A stretch of DNA of 64,000 bases from Algoriphagus sp. (GCF_030694375.1 NZ_JAUXYL010000003.1:1-64000), one strand, 5' to 3'; counted from the stretch's first letter, positions 19,058 to 28,877 are shown. Numbers and translations: made by a program. The notes: a model not told the origin generated them from the letters alone.

Positions 19058-22000
19058 TTACTTCTTTATTAATCGTTCGGTCATCACCAGGTATCCGATC
19101 TTCACCTGAACCATATACATGCCCGGAGCCAATCCATTCAAGTTAAGGGTTTGGATGAAAGTCCCTTCACGGTAAATACTATCCTGAATTACCATTCGGC
19201 CAATTGCATCAAACACCCTGATTTCGACAGCTGCTCCTTCATCCAAATCTACCAACATCTTGGTTTCGTTTTGGGCAGGGTTTGGAAACAGGATGATTTG
19301 ATTTGGTCCTATTTCTCTTGAAAGTTGGATTTCCTTGCTAATCGTCTGTCCCGCTCTGTCAGTACTCATTACCTGCACGGAGAATGTTGCCGGTACATTG
19401 CTTCCTCTCCAGATCAATTGATCTCCATTCACTTCAACTTGCTCATTTTCTACCAAGCTGTAGGTATGGATATCGTCGGTAGGATCGATGGTGCTGAGCG
19501 TTCCTATGAGAGTACCACTGGTAGCATTTTTCACAACTTTCTGATTGCTTAGCGTGATATCAAGCGCTTTTGGCTTGTCTTGAACCAAAACCTGAAGAGA
19601 AATTGGTTCATCCAACTCGAAGAACTCATTGTCAACCAAATCTGCTTTCAATTCATAGAAACCTGGGATCAATGGATCGTAGGTGCTTGCATCCAATGTT
19701 AATGTAAGCTCTTTACCTTCAAACCAATTAGGGCTTTGCGATTCTAGCTTTTTCTTGATCGTCTCAAAAGGAGTGTTCCAATCTACTGTGATAAGTTCGG
19801 CAGATACACGCTTGTTTCCTTTCTTCACTTCATGAATCACAATGGAACCTCCACCTAGGATAGTGGCATCATCCGCATTATCGTCAGCCCCTAAACCATT
19901 ATCATACAATACTCCATTACTTCCCCAAATCTTGATTCGGAATTTATCAGGTTCCTTTCCACCGTTCCACTGCCCGTCAATAGCAGTGATTGTGAATCGA
20001 TATCCGCTGACTCCGTTGACAGTTCCGTCTCCCCGGTATGTTGCTTTCTTACCAGAGATTACCAAAGTACCTGCTTCATGTAGGGTAGATTTGAAGCTCA
20101 AGTTTCCTGCATTAAACTGGAATTCAGTATTTCCATCGACCTTGTTAGAGCCTTTTCTATATTTTGAAACAAATCCAAAATTTGCCTTTCCAACAGTGGT
20201 AGTTCCGACCAGTGCCCCTTCTGGAGAATTAATCCAGCCTCCACCGGTGACAAAACTTCCATTAGGATCATAAACAGGCAAGTAGGCTATGGATTCTGAA
20301 CATCCGTTTCCAACCATGGCCGTTACCTTGTACACATTTAAACTTAGGCCTGAAACTGTAATTGTTGCAGTTCCATCGGCACCAGTCTTCGAACTTCCAA
20401 ATAAGACATCGTCTAAATAGAAGCTAACCAGTACTCCCTCAATTGCAGGGCTAACTGTAGCTGAAAGAATGGCATCATTACCTACTTGAACAGGTTCACT
20501 ACTGGCAGACGCATCAATTGAAACCCCTACAACCGTAAGAATGCCCTTTTCAAACTCAAGCTCATAGTTTAGAGCTGTTAAGCCAGAAGGAAGTATATCA
20601 TATTGATCTGCACAAGAATTGATATCAGCCCCAGTGGTAAAGATCAACGTTCCACCCAATACCTCATCTGTTTCATCTCCTACAAAACCATCAAAAGTGA
20701 CAGTGAAAGGTGGATTTTCCTGACCTGAGAACTTGGTTTCGTTATTAGCAGTGATAGTTAGAGGAGCCTTGTTGACATTAATCTGAACAGTCTTGCTCGC
20801 CGCATTGTAGTTGTCAGTCGCCGCTGCATCTACTCTGAGGTTCTGTGAAAGACCTGCATTCAATAATGTTCCTGTGTCTGGTGTATAGCTCAGGGTTCCT
20901 GGAGCACTCGCTCCCATCGTGGAAGAACCTGCCACTGTCGCATTTAACTGCGTGCCGCTGAGCAAGGTGCCGTAGGTGATGTCAGCCGGATTATCCCAAG
21001 TAATGGTCTGGTTTGCTTTGAGGACATTGATCTGAACGGTCTTGTTCGCCGCATTGTAGTTGTCAGTCGCCGCTGCATCTACTCTGAGGTTCTGTGAAGG
21101 ACCTGCATTCAATAATGTTCCTGTGTCTGGTGTATAGCTCAGGGCTCCAGGTGCACTTGCTCCAGCAGTGGAAGACCCTGCAACTGTCGCATTCAACTGC
21201 GTGCCGCTGAGCAAGGTGCCATAAACGATGTCCGCAGGGTTGGCCCAAGTGATGGTCTGGTTAGCTTTAAGGACATTGATCTGAACGGTCTTGCTCGCCG
21301 CATTGTAGTTGTCGGTCGCTGCAGCATCTACTCTGAGGTTCTGTGAAAGACCTGCATTCAATAATGTGCCTGTGTCTGGTGTATAGCTCAGGGTTCCTGG
21401 AGCACTCGCTCCCATCGTGGAAGAACCTGCCACTGTCGCATTTAACTGCGTGCCGCTGAGCAATGTGCCGTAGGTGATGTCAGCCGGATTATCCCAAGTG
21501 ATGGTCTGGTTAGCTTTAAGGACATTGATCTGAACGGTCTTGCTCGCCGCATTGTAGTTGTCAGTCGCTGCAGCATCTACTCTGAGGTTCTGTGAAAGAC
21601 CTGCATTCAATAATGTTCCTGCGGCAGGTGTATAGCTCAGGGTTCCAGGTGCACTTGCTCCCGTAGTGGAAGACCCTGCAACTGTCGCATTCAACTGTGT
21701 GCCGCTGAGCAAGGTGCCGTAGGTGATGTCAGCCGGATTCTCCCAAGTGATGGTCTGATTAGCTTTAAGGACATTGATCTGAACGGTCTTGCTCGCCGCA
21801 TTGTAGTTGTCAGTAGCCGCAGCATCTACTCTGAGATTCTGTGAAGAACCTGCATTCAATAATGTTCCTGCAGCAGGTGTATAGCTCAGGGCTCCAGGTG
21901 CACTTGCTCCCGTCGTGGAAGACCCTGCTACTGTCGCATTCAACTGTGTGCCGCTAAGCAAGGTGCCGTAGGTGATGTCCGCTGGATTCTCCCAAGTGAT

Positions 22001-23113
22001 GGTCTGGTTAGCTTTAAGGACATTGATCTGAACGGTCTTGCTCGCCGCATTGTAGTTGTCCGTCGCAGCAGCATCTACTCTGAGGTTCTGTGAAGAACCT
22101 GCATTCAATAATGTTCCTGCAGCAGGTGTATAGCTCAGGGCTCCAGGTGCACTTGCTCCCGTCGTGGAAGACCCTGCAACTGTCGCATTCAACTGCGTGC
22201 CGCTGAGCAAGGTGCCATAAACGATGTCCGCAGGGTTGGCCCAAGTGATGGTCTGGTTAGCTTTATTAACAGTTAAGCCAGCACCATTAGATTCTACTAT
22301 TGTCTGACATCCTGTTATTTTAACGCGATAGCTTCTTCCCGATAAAGCAACAGGTGGTTTCGATAAGGTAAGCTTATCTGTCGTCACTCCCGAATATACC
22401 CCTCCATTAGAAAGTGATGTCCATATCCCATTATTAAATTCTTCCCATTGAAAAGATGAAACGTCGCCAGTTCCGTCAACTGTAAACTCAACATCATTTC
22501 CGTAAATGATCGTTGCACTTGCCGGCTGACCTGTTATTGAAGGAACTGTACAAGTTGTGGTTCCTCCTCCAGTGCCACCACCAGTGCCACCACCAGTGCT
22601 ATTACAGTCACCTTCTATTCCAATACATGCATTAAACAAAGGATTAATTTCCCCTTCTCCGGGTAATTCTTGTTCTACCTCACCATCCAAACTTGGAGCG
22701 GCGTTACTAGTCATGGATGTATTTTGAATTTCCCATTGTCCAGTACAGGCTTCAAAAATCACTTTGCCTGTGGTGGGAATTGCCAATTTGTCAAATGATG
22801 AGGCTGGAATATCAAAATGTAACTGCTCCCAACGGACAGTGGCATTGGATGCTACCTCCATGATGGGTGAAAAAGCACCCCTGAGCGTCACACCATTTCC
22901 ATTGATGGTTACATTTTTGTTAATGGTCAGATAAACCGACGTAAGCATTACCTCTCTGACATCAGAGAAGGTAATGACATCTCCGCTTTGGGCTTGTTCC
23001 AAGGCATTTCTTAAACTTCCTGCGCCGCTGTCATTTCCATTTGTGACCGTTATTGTTTTGGCAAATGTTGCCTGACCTATTAGGCAGAGTAAAAAGAGTA
23101 AAAGTGTTTTCAT
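19058..23113 (-). CDS. T9SS-exported multidomain protein with six MBG repeats
   Basis: 1351 residues with signal peptide MKTLLLFLLCLIGQATFA. Parts in order: a beta-helix-like N-terminus (TITVTNGNDSGAGSLRNAL...), a GGGT linker near 172-186, an Ig-like domain, six consecutive 83-residue MBG-type repeats (284-781, each starting KANQTITW), one diverged MBG domain (NKAPLTITANNETKFSGQ), another Ig-like domain, a post-COAP-like domain (GGGWINSPEG..., about 948-1090), and a type IX sorting domain (IILFPNPAQNETKM to the end). It should cross the outer membrane by the type IX system and be surface-attached or released. A cell-surface adhesin-like role is inferred from architecture. The near-identical repeats imply recent amplification. 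Confidence 0.9.
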   Translation of the reverse strand: MKTLLLFLLCLIGQATFAKTITVTNGNDSGAGSLRNALEQAQSGDVITFSDVREVMLTSVYLTINKNVTINGNGVTLRGAFSPIMEVASNATVRWEQLHFDIPASSFDKLAIPTTGKVIFEACTGQWEIQNTSMTSNAAPSLDGEVEQELPGEGEINPLFNACIGIEGDCNSTGGGTGGGTGGGTTTCTVPSITGQPASATIIYGNDVEFTVDGTGDVSSFQWEEFNNGIWTSLSNGGVYSGVTTDKLTLSKPPVALSGRSYRVKITGCQTIVESNGAGLTVNKANQTITWANPADIVYGTLLSGTQLNATVAGSSTTGASAPGALSYTPAAGTLLNAGSSQNLRVDAAATDNYNAASKTVQINVLKANQTITWENPADITYGTLLSGTQLNATVAGSSTTGASAPGALSYTPAAGTLLNAGSSQNLRVDAAATDNYNAASKTVQINVLKANQTITWENPADITYGTLLSGTQLNATVAGSSTTGASAPGTLSYTPAAGTLLNAGLSQNLRVDAAATDNYNAASKTVQINVLKANQTITWDNPADITYGTLLSGTQLNATVAGSSTMGASAPGTLSYTPDTGTLLNAGLSQNLRVDAAATDNYNAASKTVQINVLKANQTITWANPADIVYGTLLSGTQLNATVAGSSTAGASAPGALSYTPDTGTLLNAGPSQNLRVDAAATDNYNAANKTVQINVLKANQTITWDNPADITYGTLLSGTQLNATVAGSSTMGASAPGTLSYTPDTGTLLNAGLSQNLRVDAAATDNYNAASKTVQINVNKAPLTITANNETKFSGQENPPFTVTFDGFVGDETDEVLGGTLIFTTGADINSCADQYDILPSGLTALNYELEFEKGILTVVGVSIDASASSEPVQVGNDAILSATVSPAIEGVLVSFYLDDVLFGSSKTGADGTATITVSGLSLNVYKVTAMVGNGCSESIAYLPVYDPNGSFVTGGGWINSPEGALVGTTTVGKANFGFVSKYRKGSNKVDGNTEFQFNAGNLSFKSTLHEAGTLVISGKKATYRGDGTVNGVSGYRFTITAIDGQWNGGKEPDKFRIKIWGSNGVLYDNGLGADDNADDATILGGGSIVIHEVKKGNKRVSAELITVDWNTPFETIKKKLESQSPNWFEGKELTLTLDASTYDPLIPGFYELKADLVDNEFFELDEPISLQVLVQDKPKALDITLSNQKVVKNATSGTLIGTLSTIDPTDDIHTYSLVENEQVEVNGDQLIWRGSNVPATFSVQVMSTDRAGQTISKEIQLSREIGPNQIILFPNPAQNETKMLVDLDEGAAVEIRVFDAIGRMVIQDSIYREGTFIQTLNLNGLAPGMYMVQVKIGYLVMTERLIKK
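20771..22264 (-). repeat. six tandem 249-bp repeats inside the T9SS protein gene
   Basis: Six in-frame units of exactly 249 bp (83 codons) make up 1494 bp. Adjacent copies differ at few positions, mostly at the residue after TITW (A, E or D), at IVYG/ITYG, at TTGAS/TMGAS/TAGAS, at PAAG/PDTG and before SQN (S, L or P). Copies 4 and 6 encode the same residues at these sites. The array should be prone to copy-number change by recombination or slippage. Confidence 0.95.
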
Positions 23114-23114
23114 A

Positions 23115-23309
23115 TCAATTTAAATTGGTTTTATACTGTAGGTATGGAAGTTTTCCAGCCGAAAGAAGTGAGTCTTTACCAGTTGGTTTCTCCAAATTGA
23201 TCTTATCCGGTATTGCTTCAATTCGCTTTTCGAAAATGTAATACACAATCAGAATGACAATCAGGATGGCAGTAATCCAAATGATCGGTGTCCAATCTAT
23301 TTTTCTCAT
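23115..23309 (-). CDS. small single-pass membrane protein, unknown function
   Basis: 64 residues, with one membrane helix (about 8-25, PIIWITAILIVILIVYYIF) followed by a charged tail ending LPYLQYKTNLN. The TGA stop is followed after one base by the ATG of the large T9SS protein, so the two are probably translationally coupled on one leftward transcript. I do not recognise the family. The coupling and the clean helix are the main reasons to think it is real; a chance frame cannot be excluded. Confidence 0.5.
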   Translation of the reverse strand: MRKIDWTPIIWITAILIVILIVYYIFEKRIEAIPDKINLEKPTGKDSLLSAGKLPYLQYKTNLN

Positions 23310-23549
23310 ACCTGTTTTCGGTTGGAAAAATTATCATCCGACGAAGAAGTAAGTAATCAGATGACGAACAAAATTTTTAAGGCGACAAAATACTGACAAG
23401 TGTATTTGAAAAGCTTAAAAAGACCGGACAAAGACCGGACATAGGAAAAATAAAAAGTTTATAATCAATTACTTATCAAGTAAAAAAGCTTTGCACTCCT
23501 TCGCGAACTTCGTGGCTAAAAAATTTTGGGAAAACGCCCAAGCAGTGAA

Positions 23550-25364
23550 TCAAATACCCGCAATATACTCATCGAGATTGGTGTCGGGATCGAGTTGCAG
23601 CCGCTGCCGTAGCCGTTGCCGGGTTTTGTGTACACTGTCCACAGAGATACCCAGCATGGCAGCCATTTGTTTGCTACTTAATTCCAAGCGGGTGAGAGCG
23701 GCCATCCGCTGCTCAGCTACGGTGATATCAACCGCATTAGCTTTGAGCTTCTGGAAAAAAGTAGGGTAAATTTTATCAAAAAGTGATTTGAATTTGAACC
23801 AGTCATCTTCTGTAAGTATGGTTTGATGACTTAGTTCAGCAATTAGCTCTTGTTGTTCAGAGGATTGGATAGTGCCATTCAGCTGTTCCTCCAGCCTTTC
23901 GATTAGGTTGGTCTTCTCAATAATATGACTGGTAAAGTTATTGATTTGCTCCTTGGCGGATTGAATTTCCTGCTCCATCCGTAATTTTTCACTTTCTGCC
24001 TTCTCCAATGCCAACTTGTTTTTCAAACGCCCCCTATTTATAATTAAGAAAACGATTATCGAAACGGCCACAATAGCCGCCATCAAACCGTTTCTGTTCA
24101 TTAGCTCCTTCTGTTTTTCCTTATTTATTTTTTGAATTCTATACCTACTTTCTTCACTTGTTAATCGGGCTTTGGAAATTTCCAGACTACTCGTAGCCAC
24201 TTCTTTTTCCAAGGAATCATTCAAAGCTATAAATCGATCATTATAAAAAAATGCACTGTCATACATACCCATTGACCTGTATATTTCATTAAGGGTATAA
24301 TATGTGTCACGTAGGTATTGGCCGTTTGGCCAAAGTTTCAAAAGTTGAAGCGCTTCCTTTGCCTCGGCTAAAGCAGCAACCTTATTTCCCCTCGCTAAAT
24401 TTGACTTGGCCATCCATTGCGAGGCATTTGCTGCTTCGTTAAACCCGCTATCATACAAACTGAATTGGTAATCGGTTTTGAACAGGGTATAAGCGGAGTC
24501 ATAGTTAGTTTGCGCGTAGAGGATCTTTCCTATATTGCCCAATACTTTCGCTTCTAAAACCGAATCCAAATTATCTACGGCTAGTTGAAGAGCCTCTTGC
24601 AGGTAATTCATTGCAGAATCATATCCATTCTTTCTAATAAAGCTGCTTCCGATTGTATTAAACGCCCTTATTTTATATTTGTAGGGATCGACATACTCCT
24701 GTTCATAGTTGAGTGATTTCCACGCTGCAATTCCCTTTTTTGCATAACTGATCGACTCGTCATATTCCCTTACCTGATACAATAATTCAGCAAGTTCAGT
24801 GTATACAGGAGGCTCAAGAGCATAATTAATTTTTTCGAAAAGATCCACCCCATTTTTGGAGTACATCACTGCCCAAGCTGTCTCTCCAAATTGAAGTATT
24901 CGACGAGCAGAATAAAAATTGACCCAACCAATGAGATGTTCATCTTCGGTTTGGTATGCTGCATCAAGTGCATTTGCGTAAAGTTGCATTAATTGTTCCT
25001 TAATGGGAATCAGCGGTGCCGCTTTACGATCTTTAAACTTGTCCAATCCGGCAAATTTTGCGTAGATAACTTCTGCCTTGACCATGCAAAAATAGGTTCT
25101 GAAGAAGTAACCCTTTCCAGTTGGGGACCTCTCCAGGGAATCCAAAAACTGAATCGTACGAATACTGTCTGATTCAATTAATTGTTTTATCAAGCTTCCA
25201 AGGCTATTTACCTCGGTTAATTTGTTCTTACTTAATTCGACGGCCCACTTTTCCACCTCAAGTCCTAGCTTATCCGGTTCCTGTGCGGTTACAGAAAGAG
25301 AAGTTCCTGTAAAAAGTAAAATCAAAAAACAAATTTGGGTAAATTGATTTCCAAGCTTTTCCAT
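23550..25364 (-). CDS. TPR-containing membrane regulator with C-terminal HTH
   Basis: About 604 residues with a signal peptide (MEKLGNQFTQICFLILLFTG...TAQ), periplasmic tetratricopeptide-like helices (about 80-400), one membrane helix (LMAAIVAVSIIVFLIIN), a cytoplasmic coiled coil rich in E/K/Q, and a C-terminal LuxR-like helix-turn-helix (LTRLELSSKQMAAMLGISVDSVHKTRQRLRQRL; HTH near 560-590). Such Bacteroidota proteins are thought to couple periplasmic sensing to transcription. A longer frame to 25418 exists, but the ATG at 25364 begins the signal peptide. It lies upstream of and parallel to the T9SS protein genes and may control them; that is inference. Confidence 0.85.
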   Translation of the reverse strand: MEKLGNQFTQICFLILLFTGTSLSVTAQEPDKLGLEVEKWAVELSKNKLTEVNSLGSLIKQLIESDSIRTIQFLDSLERSPTGKGYFFRTYFCMVKAEVIYAKFAGLDKFKDRKAAPLIPIKEQLMQLYANALDAAYQTEDEHLIGWVNFYSARRILQFGETAWAVMYSKNGVDLFEKINYALEPPVYTELAELLYQVREYDESISYAKKGIAAWKSLNYEQEYVDPYKYKIRAFNTIGSSFIRKNGYDSAMNYLQEALQLAVDNLDSVLEAKVLGNIGKILYAQTNYDSAYTLFKTDYQFSLYDSGFNEAANASQWMAKSNLARGNKVAALAEAKEALQLLKLWPNGQYLRDTYYTLNEIYRSMGMYDSAFFYNDRFIALNDSLEKEVATSSLEISKARLTSEESRYRIQKINKEKQKELMNRNGLMAAIVAVSIIVFLIINRGRLKNKLALEKAESEKLRMEQEIQSAKEQINNFTSHIIEKTNLIERLEEQLNGTIQSSEQQELIAELSHQTILTEDDWFKFKSLFDKIYPTFFQKLKANAVDITVAEQRMAALTRLELSSKQMAAMLGISVDSVHKTRQRLRQRLQLDPDTNLDEYIAGI

Positions 25365-25675
25365 GAATACTGTAAAAATAATAAAGAAATCAAAACTAGC
25401 CATAACGTTTTCCTGCATTTTCCGGTGAAAGCCAGAAAGATAACATCTGGATAATAATCAAGAATGGTGTAGGAATAAAGCCAATGCAACCAACATATAG
25501 AATGGAGTGTTTTAATTATAACCTAGTATCAAAACATGACATGGCGGCCATTGTTTACTTCAATCTTCAGACGAAGTCAACAGACTATAGTCAATAACAT
25601 GGCGATTTTCCAGAAATTCAAATACATTTCACACTGATGTGGTCCGTGGACCGTCAGCCGTTGACAAAAAAAAAT
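25365..25675. other. divergent intergenic region with GTGGACCGT repeat
   Basis: This spacer separates divergently transcribed genes and should hold both promoters, but I see no clear consensus box. At 25636-25666 there is a GTCCGTGGACCGTCAGCC word related to the repeats at 14305 and 44215. Confidence 0.5.
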
Positions 25676-26371
25676 ATGCCTATCAAAGTAATCGCATTCG
25701 ATGCCGACGACACCCTGTGGGTGAATGAACCCTTTTTTCGCGAAGCTGAGGAAAAGTTTGCCTCACTTCTGGAGGACTTTATGCCACAGCATGCAATCAT
25801 GAAGGAATTGTATCGAACCGAGATCGACAATCTTGGAATTTACGGCTACGGAATCAAAGGCTTTATGCTTTCTATGATCGAGACTGCCATGCGGATTTCT
25901 GATCACAAGATGCCGATTCGGATCATTGAGAAAATTATCACGATTGGTCAGGAAATGCTGCAGAAACCCGTTGACTTACTACCAGGAGTAGAAGAAGTTT
26001 TGAAATCTCTCAATGGAGACTATCGAATCGTGATGGCTACCAAGGGTGATTTGGTGGATCAAGAGCGAAAACTGAAGATATCCGGACTAGAGAAGCATTT
26101 CCACCACATCGAAATCATGAGTGAAAAGCGGGTCAGCGATTATGATAAACTTATCCGTCATTTGGATATTGATCCTTCAGAGTTTTTGATGCTGGGCAAC
26201 AGCCTAAAATCGGACATTCTACCTGTTTTGGAGTTGGGAGGATATGGCATTCACATTCCGTTTCACATCACTTGGGCTCATGAAATGGTGGAGCATGAGG
26301 TAGAACATGAGCGGTTTTTTAAGCTGGAGCACATTGGGGAGGCGGCGGAATTGATTAGGAAAATTCAATAA
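25676..26371 (+). CDS. HAD-superfamily hydrolase
   Basis: 231 residues, probably a phosphatase. The four HAD motifs are visible: IAFDADDTLW (nucleophile Asp9, acid Asp11), MATKG, a Lys in SDYDKL, and FLMLGNSLKSDILPVLELGG. The long helical cap between motifs I and II is of the C1 type. An upstream frame to 25637 runs through the GTGGACCGT repeat and is rejected; MPIKVIAFDADD is the natural start. A decayed copy of its 5' end lies at 18713. Confidence 0.88.
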   Translation: MPIKVIAFDADDTLWVNEPFFREAEEKFASLLEDFMPQHAIMKELYRTEIDNLGIYGYGIKGFMLSMIETAMRISDHKMPIRIIEKIITIGQEMLQKPVDLLPGVEEVLKSLNGDYRIVMATKGDLVDQERKLKISGLEKHFHHIEIMSEKRVSDYDKLIRHLDIDPSEFLMLGNSLKSDILPVLELGGYGIHIPFHITWAHEMVEHEVEHERFFKLEHIGEAAELIRKIQ

Positions 26372-26428
26372 GCGAACCTTTTCAATTTTTCTTACCTTTA
26401 TTTAGCAAGTTTAAAAACACTCTTTCAG

Positions 26429-26650
26429 ATGACTGTCAAGCAAATACATAAAATAAAAGGTGATCAACTCATTATTGATTTGCCAGAAAGCCTCAAATCT
26501 TCCGGAAAAGAGGTTTTGGTGACAATTGAGGATACAACAACCATCCAAGAAAAAAAAATAGCGTTGATGAAGAAAGCCGCTAAAGATCCAATTTTTTTAA
26601 AGGATCTTGAGGATATCAAATCTGATTTCGAGAGTATCGATTTCGAATAA
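26429..26650 (+). CDS. antitoxin-like small protein
   Basis: 73 residues: an N-terminal strand-rich part (KQIHKIKGDQLIIDLPESL) then an acidic helical tail (DLEDIKSDFESIDFE). Position and form fit the antitoxin of a MazF/PemK-type locus, since it ends 2 nt before the toxin reading frame. A TACCTTTA box at 26393-26400 resembles the Bacteroidota -7 element. Its N-terminus is AbrB/MazE-like only by shape. With the toxin interrupted, it may now be a solitary or vestigial antitoxin. Confidence 0.7.
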   Translation: MTVKQIHKIKGDQLIIDLPESLKSSGKEVLVTIEDTTTIQEKKIALMKKAAKDPIFLKDLEDIKSDFESIDFE

Positions 26651-26652
26651 AA

Positions 26653-27000
26653 ATGACTTTTAGAAAATGGTCCATTTATCTTGCAAACTTAGACCCTTTT
26701 GTTGGATCGGAACAAGGTAAAACTAGACCTGTTCTAATCATAAGTGAGGACTTTTTTAACTAACTACTAAACGTGGTAAACGTCATACCACTCACCACCC
26801 AGAAAAAAGGTAGATTAATTTACCCCAATGAAGTCTTGGTGAAAAGTGAATTTTCCAGCCTTCCAAATACCTCTATTGCGTTGGTTCATCAAATTAGAAC
26901 AATTGACAAAAAGAGATTGATAAAAGAATTGGGACGACTCAACACAGAGCAGGTAAAAGATAATATCCTAGACGCCTTTCGTTTTCAATTTGGCCTTTAG
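26653..27000 (+). pseudogene. MazF/PemK-type toxin interrupted by an in-frame stop
   Basis: Reading from the ATG at 26653 gives MTFRKWSIYLANLDPFVGSE, then QGKTRPVLIISEDFFN, a TAA at 26761-26763, and in the same frame LLNVVNVIPLTTQKKGRLIY and the rest of a MazF fold to 27000. Family landmarks are the GSEQGKTRPVLIIS loop and VIPLT. MazF proteins usually have Q or another polar residue at the stop site (FNxLL), so a single C-to-T change (CAA to TAA) could explain it. A GTG at 26773 could restart a C-terminal fragment without the catalytic loop. The toxin is probably inactive unless read through. Confidence 0.82.
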
Positions 27001-27024
27001 GAGCCTAATATTTTTCAGTAAACA

Positions 27025-28662
27025 TCAATTCTCCAACACCTGCTTCTCTTCAAGCAAGACCTTCCTCAGCTTTTCATAATCCAAATCCTGAACGGCGATT
27101 CCCTCATCGATAGCCAAAGAAGCCGCTGCGGCAGCGCTTTGTCCCAAAATCATAAAAACAGGCTCCATCCGGATTGAGCCAAATGCGGTATGCGAACTCG
27201 ATACACATACTGGAACCAAGAGATTGCTGCACTCCTCCTTTTTAGGAACTAATGTCCCATAGGAAATCGAATAAGGCTGCTTGGGATGCACGCCGATGTC
27301 GCCTTCATTTTGGACAAATCCTCCCGGTGTCACAAAACGCTGCGTATTGTGAGAATCCAAGGAATAGGAACCCATACCGACAGGTTGAGGTACTGCTTTG
27401 GCGCCAAGGACATCATGCTCGGTCATCACATAGGCACCGATCATTCGTCTTGCCTCACGCACATAGATTTGATGTGGCCAGTTGTCGTTATCAGTGAATT
27501 CATCCTTGGCTAGGCCATAGTTTGCCATTTCCTTTCGGACATCTTCAGGCACTTGTGGATCATTGGAAAGGAAATACATCAGGCCTTTTTGGTAGTCCTC
27601 ATGCTCATTGATGATTTCAGTTCGGCGTTCATAGCTCGCCTCTGGATAATCATAGTTTTTGCCGATATAGTCCGTGCTAAATGGGCCGTGGTTATTGGTG
27701 TCAGTTTTCAGGTTGGGGATGGGATCATACTTTTCAAAAGTCTGATTCCAACCTGCTGCATATACCCGCGCAAGCAATTCATATCTGGCAGGATCATAGT
27801 TTGCTGGCTTCGCAAAAGGTACCCGATTGTCAGGATTTCGGCTCAAGGCCATTCGGAAATTGTAGGCTTGAAGGAGCTTGTCCCCATCCCCATTTTTACC
27901 AGGAGGATTGGGAGAAATCTCAGGCAACAAACCGCTGGATGGATCACCCGGAATCTTGTAAGCACTGATTGAATCTCGGAAGTAGTGCCGATGCTGATAC
28001 ACCCCAACCTGCACCCCGTTCCAGGTTTCGTCATACATTGAATTGCCTTCCCGACCAACATGGTAACTGACTCCGGCAGCTGCCATCAAATCCCCTTCGT
28101 AAGTGGCATCTATGAAGACTTTGCCTCGATAGATTTTTCCTGATAAAGTTCGAAAAGACGTGATTTCCCCATTTTCTTTGACTACTCCTCCCTCACGGTC
28201 CAACCATTCATTCCGATGAATTTCAAGTTGATTTTCTTTCACAAAATCCTCAAAAACCCGCTCTGCGGCATGTGGTTCAAAAATCCACATGGTTCGATTT
28301 TCCCCATCAATGGCAGGAGTTCCCTGACCTTTGTTGCCGTATTCTTCGCGCTTTTGCCACTTCCAAGCCGAATCCTGTTCGTAGTGCAAGTAAAGCCGAT
28401 GATAAAACTCCCGGGCCAATCCACCGATCACTGCTTTATTTCCGGTATCGGTAAAACCCAACCCGCCGGATGAAAGTCCACCAAGATGTCGATCAGGAGA
28501 AACAACAATCACGGACTTCCCCATTTTCTTCGCCTGGACCGCGGCCGTTATCCCTGCGGAAGTGCCTCCGTAGATAATGATGTCGGCTTCGAAGTGATCT
28601 TTCTGTTTTGTGGTGCATGAAAAGATCAGTATGCTTAATAAAAGTGGGAAAAATAAGCGCAT
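27025..28662 (-). CDS. exported FAD-dependent oxidoreductase lipoprotein
   Basis: 545 residues with a lipoprotein signal (MRLFFPLLLSILIFSC, lipidated Cys16). The FAD-binding dinucleotide fold follows: DIIIYGGTSAGITAAVQAKK near 28 (a GxxxAG variant), an SGGLGFTDTG loop, and a second FAD contact in DATYEGDLMAAAG near 190. The C-terminal region contains the expected closing FAD motif (MILGQSAAAAASLA). Such FAD-dependent oxidoreductases accompany sugar and polysaccharide loci in Bacteroidota; the substrate is unknown. There is no apparent operon partner. Confidence 0.85.
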   Translation of the reverse strand: MRLFFPLLLSILIFSCTTKQKDHFEADIIIYGGTSAGITAAVQAKKMGKSVIVVSPDRHLGGLSSGGLGFTDTGNKAVIGGLAREFYHRLYLHYEQDSAWKWQKREEYGNKGQGTPAIDGENRTMWIFEPHAAERVFEDFVKENQLEIHRNEWLDREGGVVKENGEITSFRTLSGKIYRGKVFIDATYEGDLMAAAGVSYHVGREGNSMYDETWNGVQVGVYQHRHYFRDSISAYKIPGDPSSGLLPEISPNPPGKNGDGDKLLQAYNFRMALSRNPDNRVPFAKPANYDPARYELLARVYAAGWNQTFEKYDPIPNLKTDTNNHGPFSTDYIGKNYDYPEASYERRTEIINEHEDYQKGLMYFLSNDPQVPEDVRKEMANYGLAKDEFTDNDNWPHQIYVREARRMIGAYVMTEHDVLGAKAVPQPVGMGSYSLDSHNTQRFVTPGGFVQNEGDIGVHPKQPYSISYGTLVPKKEECSNLLVPVCVSSSHTAFGSIRMEPVFMILGQSAAAAASLAIDEGIAVQDLDYEKLRKVLLEEKQVLEN

Positions 28663-28663
28663 A

Positions 28664-28877
28664 GGAAGGTTGGGTTGGTTATTGAGTTATTGAGTTATTG
28701 GTGCTGAAGTCTTGTGTTTAAAATAAAATCTAAACTTTTAACAATGAAGTGAGTGAAGACACTCACTTCGGCAACGAAGTATGAATGGTTACTGGGTTTC
28801 TAAAGTCTTGTGTCTTTAATCTTGGATCTAAAATGTGATTGATGACATACACATTGGCAGAAGAAAATACTCATGAT
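28664..28877. repeat. spacer with TTATTGAGTTATTG, GTCTTGTGTC and AGTGAGTG repeats
   Basis: It contains direct TTATTGAG units (28679-28698), two GTCTTGTGTNT...ATCTAAA blocks (about 28709-28736 and 28807-28833), and a perfect palindrome GAAGTGAGTG (28746-28755) with CACTCACTTC (28760-28769). The palindrome core AAGTGAGTG/CACTCACTT recurs upstream of the restriction-modification gene at 40594-40637. Confidence 0.6.

Noticed and set aside
20771..22264. possible CRISPR array
   Set aside because: The repeats are 249 bp, contiguous without spacers and in frame within a protein gene.
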